From Rubellimicrobium sp. CFH 75288 (GTDB taxonomy: Bacteria; Pseudomonadota; Alphaproteobacteria; Rhodobacterales; Rhodobacteraceae), in assembly GCF_009904055.1 (NCBI RefSeq), contig NZ_WYDP01000012.1:1-64000 (forward strand): DNA of 64,000 bases, written 5' to 3'. The position numbers and the translations under genes are program-made. Numbering within the stretch: the first letter of the stretch is position 1; each line of letters begins with the position of its first letter. Shown piece by piece: positions 19,132-28,901 of this stretch. Under the pieces are notes generated by a model. That model was not told the origin of the DNA, searched no databases, and saw only the letters and a program-made list of their open reading frames with translations.

Positions 19132-20127
19132 ATGGGCCAGCTCGAGAACGGCCGGTGGGTCAGGGCCCCGGTCGCCCGCATCAGGGACGGCGCCTTTGAC
19201 CGGCCGGATTCGTCCTTCCGCTCCTGGGTCACGCCCGACGGCCGCCCCGGCCCGACGGGCGAGGGGGGATTTGCCGCCGAATCCGGGCGCTACCACCTCT
19301 ATGTCAGCTATGCCTGCCCCTGGGCCCACCGCACCCTGATCGTCCGCGAACTCAAGGACCTCCGCGACCATATCGGCGTCTCCGTCGTCCATCCCGACAT
19401 GCTGGACGAGGGCTGGACCTTCGAGACGGACTTTCCCGGCGCCACCGGCGACACGCTGATGGACCTCTCCCATCTCCACCAAGTCTATACCCGCGCCGAC
19501 CCGCAGGCGACCACCAAGGTCACCGTCCCCGTCCTGTGGGACAGCGCGCGCGGCACCATCGTGTCCAACGAATCCTCCGAGATCATCCGCATGATGACCT
19601 CGGCCTGGGACGGCCTCACCGGCAACCGGCTGGACCTGTGGCCCGAGGACCTGCGCGAGGCCATGGAGCCCGTCAACGCCCGGGTCTACGACACCGTCAA
19701 CAACGGCGTCTATCGCGCGGGCTTCGCCCAGTCTCAGGCCGCCTACGACGAGGCCGTCCATGCCCTGTTCGACTCGCTCGACTGGCTCGAGGAGCGGCTG
19801 GGCGCGCAGCGCTGGCTCATGGGCGATCGCTTCACCGAGGCCGACATCCGTCTCTGGACCACGCTCGTGCGCTTCGACACGGTCTATCACGGCCACTTCA
19901 AGTGCAACCGCCGCAAGCTGATCGAGTATCCCGCGCTCTGGGCCTTCGTGCGCGACCTCCACGCGGTGCCCGGCGTGGCGGACACGCTCCGGCTCGACCA
20001 CATCGCGCGGCACTACCATTACAGCCACGACGGCATCAACCCGACCCGCATCGTTCCCGTGGGCCCGGACCTCGACCTCTCCGCCCCCCACGGGCGCGAC
20101 GCGCTGGGCCCGCCCGCCCTGGCCTGA
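19132..20127 (+). CDS. yqjG: Glutathionyl-hydroquinone reductase, Xi-class GST
   Basis: This 331-residue protein belongs to the Xi-class glutathione transferases, which remove glutathione from glutathionyl-hydroquinones. The catalytic cysteine is Cys62 in SYACPWAHR. The thioredoxin-like domain continues to the glutathione-binding VPVLWD and SNESSEIIRM. The helical domain has the family block DVRLWTT-like (here ADIRLWTTLVRFDTVYHGHFKCN) and the C-terminal HIARHYHYSHDGINPTRIVP. Length and motifs are complete. It has a strong AGGAGG site 8 bp upstream and no close downstream partner on the strand except the cobalamin genes 45 bp later. Confidence 0.93.
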   Translation: MGQLENGRWVRAPVARIRDGAFDRPDSSFRSWVTPDGRPGPTGEGGFAAESGRYHLYVSYACPWAHRTLIVRELKDLRDHIGVSVVHPDMLDEGWTFETDFPGATGDTLMDLSHLHQVYTRADPQATTKVTVPVLWDSARGTIVSNESSEIIRMMTSAWDGLTGNRLDLWPEDLREAMEPVNARVYDTVNNGVYRAGFAQSQAAYDEAVHALFDSLDWLEERLGAQRWLMGDRFTEADIRLWTTLVRFDTVYHGHFKCNRRKLIEYPALWAFVRDLHAVPGVADTLRLDHIARHYHYSHDGINPTRIVPVGPDLDLSAPHGRDALGPPALA

Positions 20128-20172
20128 GCCGGGGCTTGCCGCGACGGGCAGGATCGGCTTCAACCCCCGCCC

Positions 20173-20565
20173 ATGGCGACCTGGATCACCGTCTGCGAGA
20201 CCTGCAAGCGCCCCGACCATCCGGGGCCGGCCGAGGGCGCCCCCGACACGCCCGGCGCCCGCCTCGCCGCCCTGATCGAGGGCGCGGTCCAGGGCACGGG
20301 CTGCGGCACCGCCTTGCGCGTGCGCCGCACCGCCTGCCTGATGGGCTGCGAGCACGGCTGCAACCTCGCCGTGGGCGCGCGGGCCAAGCTCGGCTATGTG
20401 CTGGGCCGGCTCGAGCCCACGCCCGAGGCCGCCGAGGCCGTGGTCGCCTGGGCCCGCCTCCATGCCGAGAGCCCGACGGGACAGGTCCCCTACCGCCTCT
20501 GGCCCGCCGGCGTGAAGGGCCGCTTCGTCTCGCGCACGCCCCCCCTGCCCGAGGAGGAGGGCTGA
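20173..20565 (+). CDS. DUF1636 ferredoxin-like metal-binding protein
   Basis: This 130-residue protein has the DUF1636 pattern: an N-terminal VCETCKR and a central [10 protein letters not shown], giving cysteines spaced like a 2Fe-2S thioredoxin-like ferredoxin. Members are commonly found in cobalamin clusters of Alphaproteobacteria and are proposed to act in redox or metal handling there; the exact reaction is not established. Its TGA overlaps the ATG of cobC (TGATG), so the two are translationally coupled. Context therefore supports a B12-linked role. Confidence 0.8.
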   Translation: MATWITVCETCKRPDHPGPAEGAPDTPGARLAALIEGAVQGTGCGTALRVRRTACLMGCEHGCNLAVGARAKLGYVLGRLEPTPEAAEAVVAWARLHAESPTGQVPYRLWPAGVKGRFVSRTPPLPEEEG

Positions 20566-21500
20566 TGCGGGACCACGGCGGCGGGCTCGACGCGGCGATC
20601 GCCGCCTGGGGCGGGGCGCGGGGCGACTGGCTCGACCTCTCGACCGGCATCAACCCCGTTCCCTATCCCCTCCCCCCCCTGCCCCCCTGGGCCTGGACCG
20701 CGCTTCCCGACCGCGACGCCGCCCGCGCGCTCGAGGAGGCCGCTCGCGCGTTCTGGTCCGTCCCCCCGGAGGCCGAGATCGTGGCCGCCCCCGGCCTGTC
20801 GGCCCTGATCGCGCGCCTGCCGCACCTGCTGCGCCTGCCGGCCGTCGCCATCCCCGGCCCCACCTACAACGAGTGGGAGGCCGCCTTCCGCGCAGCCGGC
20901 ACCGCCATCGCCGACGACCCCTCCGCCCCGCTCTGCGCCGTCCATCCCAACAATCCCGACGGCCGCCCTGTCCCGCCCGAGGCGCTGGAGGGCCGCCCCC
21001 TCGCCCTCCTGGACGAGAGCTTCTGCGACCCCACCCCGGAGGCGAGCCACATGCCCCGCACGGCCGACGGCCGAACGGTCGTTCTCAAGAGCTTCGGCAA
21101 GTTCTGGGGCCTCGCCGGCCTGCGGCTGGGCTTCGCCATCCTGCCCCCGGGACCCCTCGCGGGGGCGCTGCGCGAGGCGCTGGGCCCCTGGCCCGTTTCG
21201 GGCCCCGCCCTCGCCGTGGGGGCGGCCGCCCTCGCCGACCGCGCCTGGGCCGAGACGACCCGCACCCGCCTGCGCCGGGATGCCGCCCGCCTCGACGCGC
21301 TGATGGGGGGCCGCGGCGCGCGGCTCGCCGGCGGCACGGACCTGTTCCGCCTCTACGACGTGGGGGATGCCCGCGCCTTTGCGGCGGCCTGCGCCCGGGC
21401 GCGCGTCCTTGTGCGGGTCTTTCCCTGGTCCCCCTCGCTCGTGCGGCTGGGCCTGCCCCCACCGGGGGAATGGGACCGCCTCGCCGCCGCGCTGCCGTGA
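20565..21500 (+). CDS. cobC: Threonine-phosphate decarboxylase, cobalamin synthesis
   Basis: This 311-residue PLP enzyme makes (R)-1-amino-2-propanol phosphate, the linker to the nucleotide loop of cobalamin. It is a fold-type I aminotransferase relative. The N-terminus reads [12 protein letters not shown], a family hallmark; the [11 protein letters not shown] block binds the phosphate region; the PLP lysine is Lys179 in [10 protein letters not shown]. Length is slightly short for the family (about 330-360) but all motifs are present. It is coupled to DUF1636 upstream and overlaps cbiB downstream by GTGA. Confidence 0.93.
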   Translation: MRDHGGGLDAAIAAWGGARGDWLDLSTGINPVPYPLPPLPPWAWTALPDRDAARALEEAARAFWSVPPEAEIVAAPGLSALIARLPHLLRLPAVAIPGPTYNEWEAAFRAAGTAIADDPSAPLCAVHPNNPDGRPVPPEALEGRPLALLDESFCDPTPEASHMPRTADGRTVVLKSFGKFWGLAGLRLGFAILPPGPLAGALREALGPWPVSGPALAVGAAALADRAWAETTRTRLRRDAARLDALMGGRGARLAGGTDLFRLYDVGDARAFAAACARARVLVRVFPWSPSLVRLGLPPPGEWDRLAAALP

Positions 21501-22393
21501 CGCTGGTCCTCGCGCTCCTGCTCGACGCCGCGCTGGGCGAGCCGCGCCCGCTCTGGAGCCGCCTGCCCCATCCGGCCGTGCTGATGGGCCGGGCCGTGGA
21601 CGCGCTCGACCGCCGCCTGAACCGCGGGGGCGCGCGCCGGCTGCGCGGGGCGCTCGCGCTCCTGCTGCTGGCCGGTGGGGCGGCGGCGCTGGGCTGGCTC
21701 CTCGCCCGCAGCCTCGGCCCCGTGGCCGAGGTCGTGCTGGGCGCGATCCTCCTCGCCCAGCGCTCGCTCTCCGACCATGTCCGCGACGTGGCCTCCGCCT
21801 TGCGCCTCTCCGTCCCCGAGGGGCGGCGCGCCGTCGCCCGCATCGTGGGGCGCGACACGGCCGCGATGGACGGCCCCGCCATCGCCCGCGCGGCGATCGA
21901 ATCGGCGGCCGAGAACCTGTCGGACGGCGTCGTGGCGCCGGCCTTCTGGTTCGCCCTTCTCGGCCTGCCGGGCCTGATGCTCTACAAGGCCGTCAACACC
22001 GCCGACAGCATGATCGGCCACCGCACGCCCCGGCACGAGGCGTTCGGCTGGGCCGCCGCGCGCACCGACGACCTCCTGAACCTCGTCCCCGCCCGGCTGA
22101 CCGCGCTGCTCCTCTGGGTCCTCGCCCCCCGCGCGCCCCTCTCCGCCATCGCCCGCGACGCGCGGCTCCACCGCTCGCCCAATGCCGGCTGGCCCGAGGC
22201 GGCGATGGCCCGCGCGCTGGACGTGGCCCTCGCGGGGCCGCGCAGCTACGGGGGCCGGATCGGCGACTTCCCCTGGGTCCATCCCGAAGGGCGGCGCGAC
22301 GCAGGGCCCGCCGACATCGACCGCGCCGTGGCGCTCCTCTGGCGCGCCTGGGCCCTGCTGCTCGCGGCGGCGCTCCTGCTCGCGCTCCTCTAG
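21497..22393 (+). CDS. cbiB: Adenosylcobinamide-phosphate synthase
   Basis: This 298-residue membrane protein attaches the aminopropanol linker to adenosylcobyric acid. It starts with GTG overlapping the cobC stop and reads [16 protein letters not shown], the normal beginning. Further family blocks are [40 protein letters not shown] and the [12 protein letters not shown] stretch. There are four to five hydrophobic segments. The stop overlaps the stop of the convergent monooxygenase, leaving no room for a terminator between them. The numbering in Pseudomonas denitrificans calls this gene cobD. Confidence 0.95.
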   Translation: MTLVLALLLDAALGEPRPLWSRLPHPAVLMGRAVDALDRRLNRGGARRLRGALALLLLAGGAAALGWLLARSLGPVAEVVLGAILLAQRSLSDHVRDVASALRLSVPEGRRAVARIVGRDTAAMDGPAIARAAIESAAENLSDGVVAPAFWFALLGLPGLMLYKAVNTADSMIGHRTPRHEAFGWAAARTDDLLNLVPARLTALLLWVLAPRAPLSAIARDARLHRSPNAGWPEAAMARALDVALAGPRSYGGRIGDFPWVHPEGRRDAGPADIDRAVALLWRAWALLLAAALLLALL

Positions 22394-23385
22394 GCAGCCG
22401 CGCGCAGGCCCTCCGCCGCCTCTGCCACGATCCGCAGCGACTCGATCCGCGCGCCCAGATCGAAGATCGCCCCCGCCACGATGATCTCGTCGGGACGCAG
22501 CCGGTCGCGCACCTCGCGCAGCCGCCGTGCCACCGTCGCAGGCCCCCCGACGGCCGCAAAGCCCAGGGCCGCCTCCACCTGCGCGCGCACGCTCCCCGGC
22601 ACCTCGTCGAGCGGCCCCGGCGGCGGCAGCGGCCCCGGCCGCCCCATCCGCAGCCGCGCAAAGGCCAGCACCTGCGACGTGCGCAGCCGCTCGGCCTCGG
22701 CATCCGTCGCCGCCGCGCAGGCCCCCATCGCCACCGTCAGATGCGGCGCTTTCGCCCAGCGCGAGGGGCGGAAGGTCCCCCGGTAGATCTCCGCCGCCTC
22801 TTCCAGCAGCGCCGGCGCGAAATGCGACGCGAAGGCGAACGGCAATCCCAGCCAGGCCGCCAGCTGCGCCCCGAACAGCGAGGAGCCGAGGATCGTCACC
22901 GGCACCTCCGAGCCCCCGCCCGGCACCGCGCGCACCCGCGCCTCCGCCCCCTCGGGCGAGAGATAGGCGAGAAGCTCCGCCACGTCGCGCGGAAACCCGT
23001 CCTCCCCCTCGGGGGCCATGTGCCGGCGCAGCGCGCGGGCGGTCGCCATGTCCGTCCCCGGCGCGCGGCCCAGGCCCAGGTCGATGCGACCGGGGAACAG
23101 CGCGGCCAGCGTGCCGAACTGCTCGGCCACGACCAGCGGCGCGTGGTTGGGCAGCATGATCCCTCCCGCGCCCACGCCGATCGTGCGCGTCGCCGCCGCC
23201 ACATGCCCGATCACCACCGCGGTGGCGGCGCCCGCCACGCCCGGCATGTTGTGGTGCTCGGCGATCCAGACGCGGCGATAGCCGAAGCGCTCGGCCGCCC
23301 GCGCGGCCTCGGCCGTCTCGCGCAGCGCGCGCCCGGCATCGCCTCCCTCGACGATCGGCACCAGGTCCAGAACCGACAGACGCAT
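22390..23385 (-). CDS. Luciferase-like flavin monooxygenase
   Basis: This 331-residue protein has the bacterial luciferase TIM-barrel fold. Its best signs are the N-terminal LSVLDLVPI, the [12 protein letters not shown] block typical of the short-chain LLM group, and [18 protein letters not shown] and [11 protein letters not shown]. Such enzymes use reduced flavin (FMNH2 or F420) to oxidise small molecules; the substrate is unknown. The start at 23385 gives [18 protein letters not shown]. The stop overlaps the stop of cbiB, convergent. It has no clear functional partner. Confidence 0.88.
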   Translation of the reverse strand: MRLSVLDLVPIVEGGDAGRALRETAEAARAAERFGYRRVWIAEHHNMPGVAGAATAVVIGHVAAATRTIGVGAGGIMLPNHAPLVVAEQFGTLAALFPGRIDLGLGRAPGTDMATARALRRHMAPEGEDGFPRDVAELLAYLSPEGAEARVRAVPGGGSEVPVTILGSSLFGAQLAAWLGLPFAFASHFAPALLEEAAEIYRGTFRPSRWAKAPHLTVAMGACAAATDAEAERLRTSQVLAFARLRMGRPGPLPPPGPLDEVPGSVRAQVEAALGFAAVGGPATVARRLREVRDRLRPDEIIVAGAIFDLGARIESLRIVAEAAEGLRAAA

Positions 23386-23447
23386 CCCGCCACCCCCGCG
23401 ACACGCCCCACAGGTGGGCGTCCGGGACGGCCCCGGCAAGCCCGGGC

Positions 23448-23996
23448 TCAGGGCGGATGCCACCAACGATGCGCCCACCAGCCCGCCGCCACGATCCCCC
23501 CGCAGACCAGCACCGCCAGCACCGAGCGCTCGTTGACCGCCCCATAGCCCAGGGCCGCCACGAGCCCCACGCCCAGCGCCAGCATCCGCCACCCCTCGCC
23601 CACCGGCAGCACGGCAAAGGCCAGATACGCCCCCAGCGCCGCGTTCCCCAGCAGCCACAGGGTGGACCACCGCCCCAGGCTCGACTGGAACGGCTCGGGC
23701 CACCAGACCGCGCCATAGCCCCGCGGCGGCGACAGCGCGTCCGCCGCCAGATGGATCGCCACGCCCAGGAACGCCCCCGCCGCCGCCCCCGGCCCCAGCC
23801 CCGGCAGCAGGAGCCACACCAGCACGGGCAGCAGCAGCGAATGCGTCAGGATCGAGCGGTGGTGCAGGAGCCGCAGCAGCAGGAAGTCCACGTCCGGCGC
23901 AGGCAGGAACACGAGCACCGCCAGAACGAACAAAGCCGCTTGCCCCGGCGCCGACAGGCCCAGCCGCCCGAGCCAGTCGAGGGGGTCGCCGCTCAC
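23448..23996 (-). CDS. YdjM-type membrane-bound metal-dependent hydrolase
   Basis: This 182-residue protein has five or six hydrophobic segments and the YdjM/DUF457 His-rich motif: [22 protein letters not shown] near residues 32-54, with a later HLAADALSP. The conserved His and Asp residues suggest a metal site in an inner membrane hydrolase, and YdjM members are induced by DNA damage in E. coli. No substrate is known. It is on the same strand as the monooxygenase, 62 bp upstream of it. The proposed start follows a possible promoter region at 24000-24060. Confidence 0.8.
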   Translation of the reverse strand: MSGDPLDWLGRLGLSAPGQAALFVLAVLVFLPAPDVDFLLLRLLHHRSILTHSLLLPVLVWLLLPGLGPGAAAGAFLGVAIHLAADALSPPRGYGAVWWPEPFQSSLGRWSTLWLLGNAALGAYLAFAVLPVGEGWRMLALGVGLVAALGYGAVNERSVLAVLVCGGIVAAGWWAHRWWHPP

Positions 23997-24148
23997 GTCC
24001 CGCCGCCCGCACGGCCGCGCGTCAACCGGATCTTAACCATTTCCTGCGACAAGGGAGCCGGGCGCGGCGAATCGCCCGCCCGTTCCCCCCGTCCCCGTCA
24101 CCCCCGCCCCGAAAGGAGGCTTCGATGATCCGCGGCTTCCGGCCCGCC

Positions 24149-25450
24149 TCACTCCGCTGCCCGTGCCATCGGGTTGTTGGGATGCGTCGTCCAGTTGGCG
24201 TAGTCGCCGACGGTGATTCCCGTGCGCGGGTCCACCGTCCCTTTCGGCAGCTCGACCATGGTGATGCAGTTCTCCACCGGGCAGACGTCCACGCACAGGT
24301 TGCACGCCACGCATTCGGCGTCGATCACCTCGAACACGCGGCCCGGCTTCATGGCGATGGCCTGATGCGACGTGTCCTCGCAGGCGGCATAGCAGCGGCC
24401 GCACTTGATGCAGAGGTCCTGGTCGATCCGCGCCTTGGTCACGTAGTTGAGGTTGAGATACTGCCAGTCGGTGACGTTCGGCACCGCGCGGCCCGTGACC
24501 TGCGAGACCGAGGTGAAGCCCTTCTCGTCCATCCAGGCCGACAGTCCCGCCGTCATCTCCCGGATGATGCCGAAGCCGTAGGTCATGGCCGCCGTGCAGA
24601 CCTGCACGCTGCCCGCCCCCAGCGCCAGGAACTCGGCCGCGTCGCGCCAGGTCGTGATGCCGCCGATCCCGCTGATGGGCAGGTCCCGCGTCTCGGGGTT
24701 GCGCGCGATCTCGGCCACCATGTTGAGCGCGATGGGCTTTACGGCGGGGCCGCAATAGCCCCCATGCGCGCCCTTGCCGTCGATGGAGGGCTCGGGGCTG
24801 AAGGTGTCGAGGTTGACGGACGTGATCGAGTTGATCGTGTTGATGAGGCTGACCGCGTCCGCCCCTCCGCGCTTGGCGGCCTCTGCGGGCTTGCGGATGT
24901 CCGTGATGTTGGGGGTGAGCTTGACGAGGCAGGGCAGGCGCGAATGCTGCTTGACCCAGCGCGTCACCATCTCGATGTATTCGGGCACCTGTCCCACCGC
25001 GCTGCCCATGCCGCGCTCGCTCATCCCGTGGGGGCAGCCGAAGTTCAGTTCCACCCCGTCGCACTCGGTCTCCTCCACCCGCGCGAGGATCGCCTTCCAG
25101 GATTCCTCGTCGCAGGGCACCATCAGGCTCACGACCATCGCGCGGTCGGGAAAGTCGCGCTTGACCTGCTTGATCTCGCGCAGGTTCACCTCGAGCGGGC
25201 GGTCGGTGATCAGCTCGATGTTGTTGAGGCCCAGCACCCGCCGGTCGGGTCCGTGGATCACGCCGTAGCGCGGGCCGTTGACGTTGACCACGGGCGGCCC
25301 CTCGGCCCCCAGCGTCTTCCACACGACGCCGCCCCAGCCGGCCTCGAAGGCGCGGCGGACGTTGTATTCCTTGTCCGTCGGCGGCGCCGAGGCGAGCCAG
25401 AAGGGGTTCGGGCTGCGGATGCCCACGAAGTCGGTGCGCAGATCGGCCAT
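24149..25450 (-). CDS. preA: Dihydropyrimidine dehydrogenase subunit PreA
   Basis: This 433-residue protein is the dihydropyrimidine-reducing subunit of the PreTA enzyme, which turns uracil and thymine into dihydro forms in the reductive catabolic route. The N-terminal FMN TIM barrel starts LRTDFVGIRSPNPFWLASAP, with LNFGCPHGMSERGMG at the catalytic region. Two 4Fe-4S ferredoxin motifs close the protein, CIKCGRCYAACED and CVACNLCVDVCPVEN. It lies 12 bp after preT on the same strand. The C-terminus is complete. Confidence 0.96.
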   Translation of the reverse strand: MADLRTDFVGIRSPNPFWLASAPPTDKEYNVRRAFEAGWGGVVWKTLGAEGPPVVNVNGPRYGVIHGPDRRVLGLNNIELITDRPLEVNLREIKQVKRDFPDRAMVVSLMVPCDEESWKAILARVEETECDGVELNFGCPHGMSERGMGSAVGQVPEYIEMVTRWVKQHSRLPCLVKLTPNITDIRKPAEAAKRGGADAVSLINTINSITSVNLDTFSPEPSIDGKGAHGGYCGPAVKPIALNMVAEIARNPETRDLPISGIGGITTWRDAAEFLALGAGSVQVCTAAMTYGFGIIREMTAGLSAWMDEKGFTSVSQVTGRAVPNVTDWQYLNLNYVTKARIDQDLCIKCGRCYAACEDTSHQAIAMKPGRVFEVIDAECVACNLCVDVCPVENCITMVELPKGTVDPRTGITVGDYANWTTHPNNPMARAAE

Positions 25451-25462
25451 CGCGTCTCCCTC

Positions 25463-26791
25463 CTATGCCGCCGGACCGGTCAGGTGCCGGTGGATCGCCT
25501 CGGCCGCGTCGCGCCCCTGCGCGGTCGCGGTCACGGTCAGGTCCTCGCCGCCGGGGGCGCAATCGCCCCCGACCCACACGCCCGCAGGCAGGCTCGCGGG
25601 GTCGATCTTGCCGCCCCTGACGCCCAGACCCTCCGGCAGCGGCCCCAGCCGCTGGCCGATGGCCTTGAGCACCTGGTCCGCCTCCAGCCGGAAGCCCGCC
25701 TCGCGCAGGCGCAGCCCGTCTGGGCCGGCCTCGGTATAGGCAAAGGCCACCTCGCTCACGGCGCCGTTGCCGCGGATCTCGCGCGGGGCGGCCTCGTGCA
25801 TGATGCGCACGCCGCGCGTCTGGGCATGCTCCTGCTCGTGGCGCGAGGCGGACATGGCCTCCTGGCCCCGGCGATAGACGATGGTGACCGTCTCCGCCCC
25901 CAGCGCGCGGGACTGCACCGCGGCGTCCACGGCCGTCATGCCGCCGCCGATCACGACGACGCTGCGCCCCACCGGCAGCGCCCCCTTGTCGGGCGTCTGG
26001 CGCAGCCGCTCGATGAAGTCCACCGCGTCCTCCACGCCCGCGCGGTTCTCGCCAGGCACGCCCAGGGCGTTGGTGTCCTGCAGCCCGATCCCGAGAAAGA
26101 CCGCGTCGTACTCGGCCCGGAGCTGGTCCAGCGTGACATCGCGCCCCAGTTCCACCCCGCAGCGGATCTCGATGCCCCCGATGCCGAGCAGCCAGTCCAC
26201 CTCCGCCTGGGCAAAGTCGCCCGGCACCTTGTAGGCCGCGATCCCGTATTCGTTGAGGCCGCCGGGCTTGGGGCGCTTCTCGAATACCACCACGTCGTGC
26301 CCCCGCATGGCCAGCCGGTGCGCGCAGGCCAGCCCCGCCGGCCCCGCCCCCACCACCGCCACATGCTTGCCCGTGGGCGCCTCGCGCGCGAAGGGATGGC
26401 TGTTGCGGGCCATGCCGGCATCGGTCGCATAGCGCTGCAGCCGGCCGATCTCGACGGGCTTGCCCTCGGCCGCCTCGCGCACGCAGGCCCCCTCGCAGAG
26501 CTGCTCGGTCGGACAGACCCGCGCGCAGGCGCCGCCGAAAATGTTCTGGCTCCAGATCGTCATCGCCGCCTCGACGGGGCGGCCCGCCTGGATCTGCCGG
26601 ATGAACAGCGGAATGTCGATCTCGGTCGGGCAGGCCGCGATGCAGGGCGCGTCGTAGCAGAAATAGCAGCGGTCGGCCGCCACGCGCGCCTCGTGGTGGT
26701 CGAGCGGCGGCTGGACATCCTCGAAGTTGCTGGCAAGGCGCGCCGCATCGAGCCTGTGGGCCGCGATGCCCGGCGTCTGCGGGCTGGTCAT
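25463..26791 (-). CDS. preT: Dihydropyrimidine dehydrogenase subunit PreT
   Basis: This 442-residue subunit takes electrons from NAD(P)H and passes them via FAD and Fe-S centres to PreA. It has the N-terminal Fe-S domain (CYFCYDAPC and CPTEIDIPLFIRQI, then GGACARVCPTEQLCEGACVR). The FAD-binding GAGPAGLACAHRLAMRG follows near residue 130. The NAD(P)-binding motif VVIGGGMTAVDAA is near residue 280. The start at 26791 (MTSPQTPGI) fits better than the open extension. The two genes form one unit with a palindromic operator 80 bp upstream. Confidence 0.95.
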   Translation of the reverse strand: MTSPQTPGIAAHRLDAARLASNFEDVQPPLDHHEARVAADRCYFCYDAPCIAACPTEIDIPLFIRQIQAGRPVEAAMTIWSQNIFGGACARVCPTEQLCEGACVREAAEGKPVEIGRLQRYATDAGMARNSHPFAREAPTGKHVAVVGAGPAGLACAHRLAMRGHDVVVFEKRPKPGGLNEYGIAAYKVPGDFAQAEVDWLLGIGGIEIRCGVELGRDVTLDQLRAEYDAVFLGIGLQDTNALGVPGENRAGVEDAVDFIERLRQTPDKGALPVGRSVVVIGGGMTAVDAAVQSRALGAETVTIVYRRGQEAMSASRHEQEHAQTRGVRIMHEAAPREIRGNGAVSEVAFAYTEAGPDGLRLREAGFRLEADQVLKAIGQRLGPLPEGLGVRGGKIDPASLPAGVWVGGDCAPGGEDLTVTATAQGRDAAEAIHRHLTGPAA

Positions 26792-26870
26792 GATGGTCTC
26801 ACCCCCTGTGGTGACGGCGATCGGCCGGTCTCGGCGCCGGCCTGCAGCGCAGCCTGCCACAGGTCCGGGA

Positions 26871-26888
26871 TTTTACCAACTGGTAAAA
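26871..26888. promoter_or_regulatory. RutR-like operator upstream of preTA
   Basis: TTTTACCAACTGGTAAAA is an 18-bp perfect palindrome, 80 bp upstream of preT. Known RutR sites, which respond to uracil, have the form TTGACCA-NN-TGGTCAA; this site keeps ACCA-NN-TGGT and differs only in the third base of each arm. A TetR-type pyrimidine regulator is therefore the likely ligand, but no such gene lies in the window. Confidence 0.5.
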
Positions 26889-26950
26889 CGAGGGTCCGGC
26901 CGGGCGCCCGTGCCCCTGTCGCCCGCCCGCCGGCACCCGCCCGCGGGCAG

Positions 26951-28333
26951 TCAGGCGGGGACCGGATCGCGGACGGGGCAGCCTTCGAACAGATGGGCCA
27001 CGGAACCGGCGTAGAAGCCGAGCAGCGCCTCCTGGCCCGGCCGCACCGCCCAGCCCTCCGGCCCCTCGGCGATCATCGCCCGTCCGGCCAGAAGGGTGAG
27101 GGCCTCGCGGGTGAGAGTCCGGACATCCCGCCGCGGCAGCACCGCACCCTGCTCCCTCAGCAAGGCGAGATCGCGCGCGATCCCCTGCTCGATCTCCGAG
27201 GTGGAGGCGGGAGCCCGCAGGATCTGGCGCGCGACGAGCGGCACCGGCAGGACCGGGATGATGCGGGCGATGCGCGCCATCAGTTCCTCTGCCAGCGCTT
27301 CGATCCCCGCCTCGGGGCGCGCGGCGTCGAAGGCGCGCAGCGAGAGGGTCTCGCCCAGCGCGACCCGGACGGTGCCGAAACCCCGGAACCGCCCCGTCAG
27401 CCGCGCCCGCAGCAGCCGGCCGAGGCCGCCGGCCACCTCGCCCGCCGTGGGCCGGAACCGGCGCGTCCCGGTCTGGGCCGCACGCACGAGGAACCGGTCC
27501 TCGATGATCCGGTCGTAGTTCAGCGCCACGGGGACAAAGATGACGTCGCTGCCCCGTTCGCGCACCCCCTCGGCAATGTAGCTCAGAAGCCCCAGCCGCG
27601 GCGTCCCCAGACGCCCGTCGAGCGACAGCGCCCCTTCGGGAAAGATCGCCTGGGTGACGCCTCCCTCGGTGGCCATCTGGACATAGCGGGCCAGTACGCG
27701 GCGGTAGAGCGGCGTGTGATTGCGCCGGCGGATGAAGTAGGCGCCCATCATCCGCACGAGCCCCGACAGCGGCCAGACCCGCGCCCATTCGCCCACCGCA
27801 TAGGACAGCGCCGCCTGTCCGCTGACGAGCCAGGTGACCAGCACGTAATCCATGTTGGAGCGGTGGTTGATCACGAACACGACCGGCGCCTCGCGCGGCA
27901 ATCCGCCGAGCCGGCGCAGGTCGTCCTCGTCGATGCGGACGCGGTAGAGGGTCCGGCTCAGCCACCGGGCCAGCCGCGCGCCCCATCCGAAATAGAGCGT
28001 GGCCGAGAAGGCCGGCACGATCTCGCGCGCATACCGGCGCGCCGTCTCGAAGGCGACGTTCTCGGGGATCCCCTCGGCCCGGGCCGTTTCGGTCGCGATG
28101 CGCGTGACGGCGGGATCATAGACCAGACGCTCGATCATGTCGTGGCGGCGGGCGATCTTGAACGGCGCAATGGGTCGCGCGAGCCGCCGGTTGAGCCGCT
28201 CCACCGCCCGTTCCATCCGGCGGCGGAGAAACCAGCGCACCGAGGGGACCAGGAAGTGCGACGCGAAGGTGACCGCCGCAAAGAGCAGGATGAGGACGAA
28301 CAGCCAGAGCGGCACTTCGACGACACGGGTCAT
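26951..28333 (-). CDS. PlsB-like glycerol-3-phosphate acyltransferase family protein
   Basis: This 460-residue protein has a single N-terminal membrane anchor (residues about 8-25) and an acyltransferase domain. The catalytic motif is NHRSNMD at about residue 180, which matches the NHxxxxD of PlsB and PlsC. FPEGALS is the second conserved block. Such enzymes acylate glycerol-3-phosphate or related lipids at the membrane. The long C-terminal region after the domain is typical of PlsB rather than PlsC. It is not next to other lipid genes. The start at 28333 lacks a strong ribosome site; a start 12 codons upstream is possible. Confidence 0.85.
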   Translation of the reverse strand: MTRVVEVPLWLFVLILLFAAVTFASHFLVPSVRWFLRRRMERAVERLNRRLARPIAPFKIARRHDMIERLVYDPAVTRIATETARAEGIPENVAFETARRYAREIVPAFSATLYFGWGARLARWLSRTLYRVRIDEDDLRRLGGLPREAPVVFVINHRSNMDYVLVTWLVSGQAALSYAVGEWARVWPLSGLVRMMGAYFIRRRNHTPLYRRVLARYVQMATEGGVTQAIFPEGALSLDGRLGTPRLGLLSYIAEGVRERGSDVIFVPVALNYDRIIEDRFLVRAAQTGTRRFRPTAGEVAGGLGRLLRARLTGRFRGFGTVRVALGETLSLRAFDAARPEAGIEALAEELMARIARIIPVLPVPLVARQILRAPASTSEIEQGIARDLALLREQGAVLPRRDVRTLTREALTLLAGRAMIAEGPEGWAVRPGQEALLGFYAGSVAHLFEGCPVRDPVPA

Positions 28334-28529
28334 GGAGCAGCCATGGCAGGAGCCACGCCTGCCGTCCATCCCGATCCGGTCGGATCGGAATGCGGCGGTC
28401 CATTCCGTTTCCGCCATTGCCAAGAATGGCCGCGCGCCTTAGATGGAAATGGTGTTGCGGTGCCCGTCTCGATCTTTCGATCCGGCACCGTTTGTCCAGT
28501 TCTTTCTCTCTCTCCGATGAGGCGCAGAA

Positions 28530-28862
28530 ATGATCGACTACGAGAAGATGTCGCGCAAGGAGCTGATGGAGATGCGGGCCCAGATCGACCGCGCGATTGC
28601 GGCGGTCGCGGAGCGGGAAAAGCGCGAAGCCCTGCGGGCAGCCGAGGAGGCCGCGCGCGAACGGGGCTTCACGCTGGAGGAACTCGTCGGCAGCGCGGCC
28701 GGATCGCGCCGGGGCCGTCCGACGCCGCCCGCTCCCGCCTCGGCCCGTTACCGCAATCCGCAAAACCCCTCGCAGACCTGGTCCGGTCGCGGCCGGCGGC
28801 CGGCCTGGATCAAGGAGGCCGAAAAGCAGGGGCGCTCGCTGGACGAGATGCGCATTGCCTGA
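28530..28862 (+). CDS. H-NS family DNA-binding protein, HvrA type
   Basis: This 110-residue protein is a histone-like nucleoid-structuring protein. The N-terminus is a helical oligomerisation region (DYEKMSRKELMEMRAQID and following Glu/Arg-rich helix). The C-terminal DNA-binding motif is YRNPQNPSQTWSGRGRRPAW, the H-NS core close to HvrA and Spb proteins of Rhodobacter. It binds AT-rich DNA and silences genes such as horizontally acquired ones. It sits alone, 196 bp from the divergent acyltransferase. A strong ribosome site is not obvious. Confidence 0.92.
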   Translation: MIDYEKMSRKELMEMRAQIDRAIAAVAEREKREALRAAEEAARERGFTLEELVGSAAGSRRGRPTPPAPASARYRNPQNPSQTWSGRGRRPAWIKEAEKQGRSLDEMRIA

Positions 28863-28901
28863 CGGGATTGCGGCAGGATCCCGATCCGCGGAACCGGCAC
28901 C

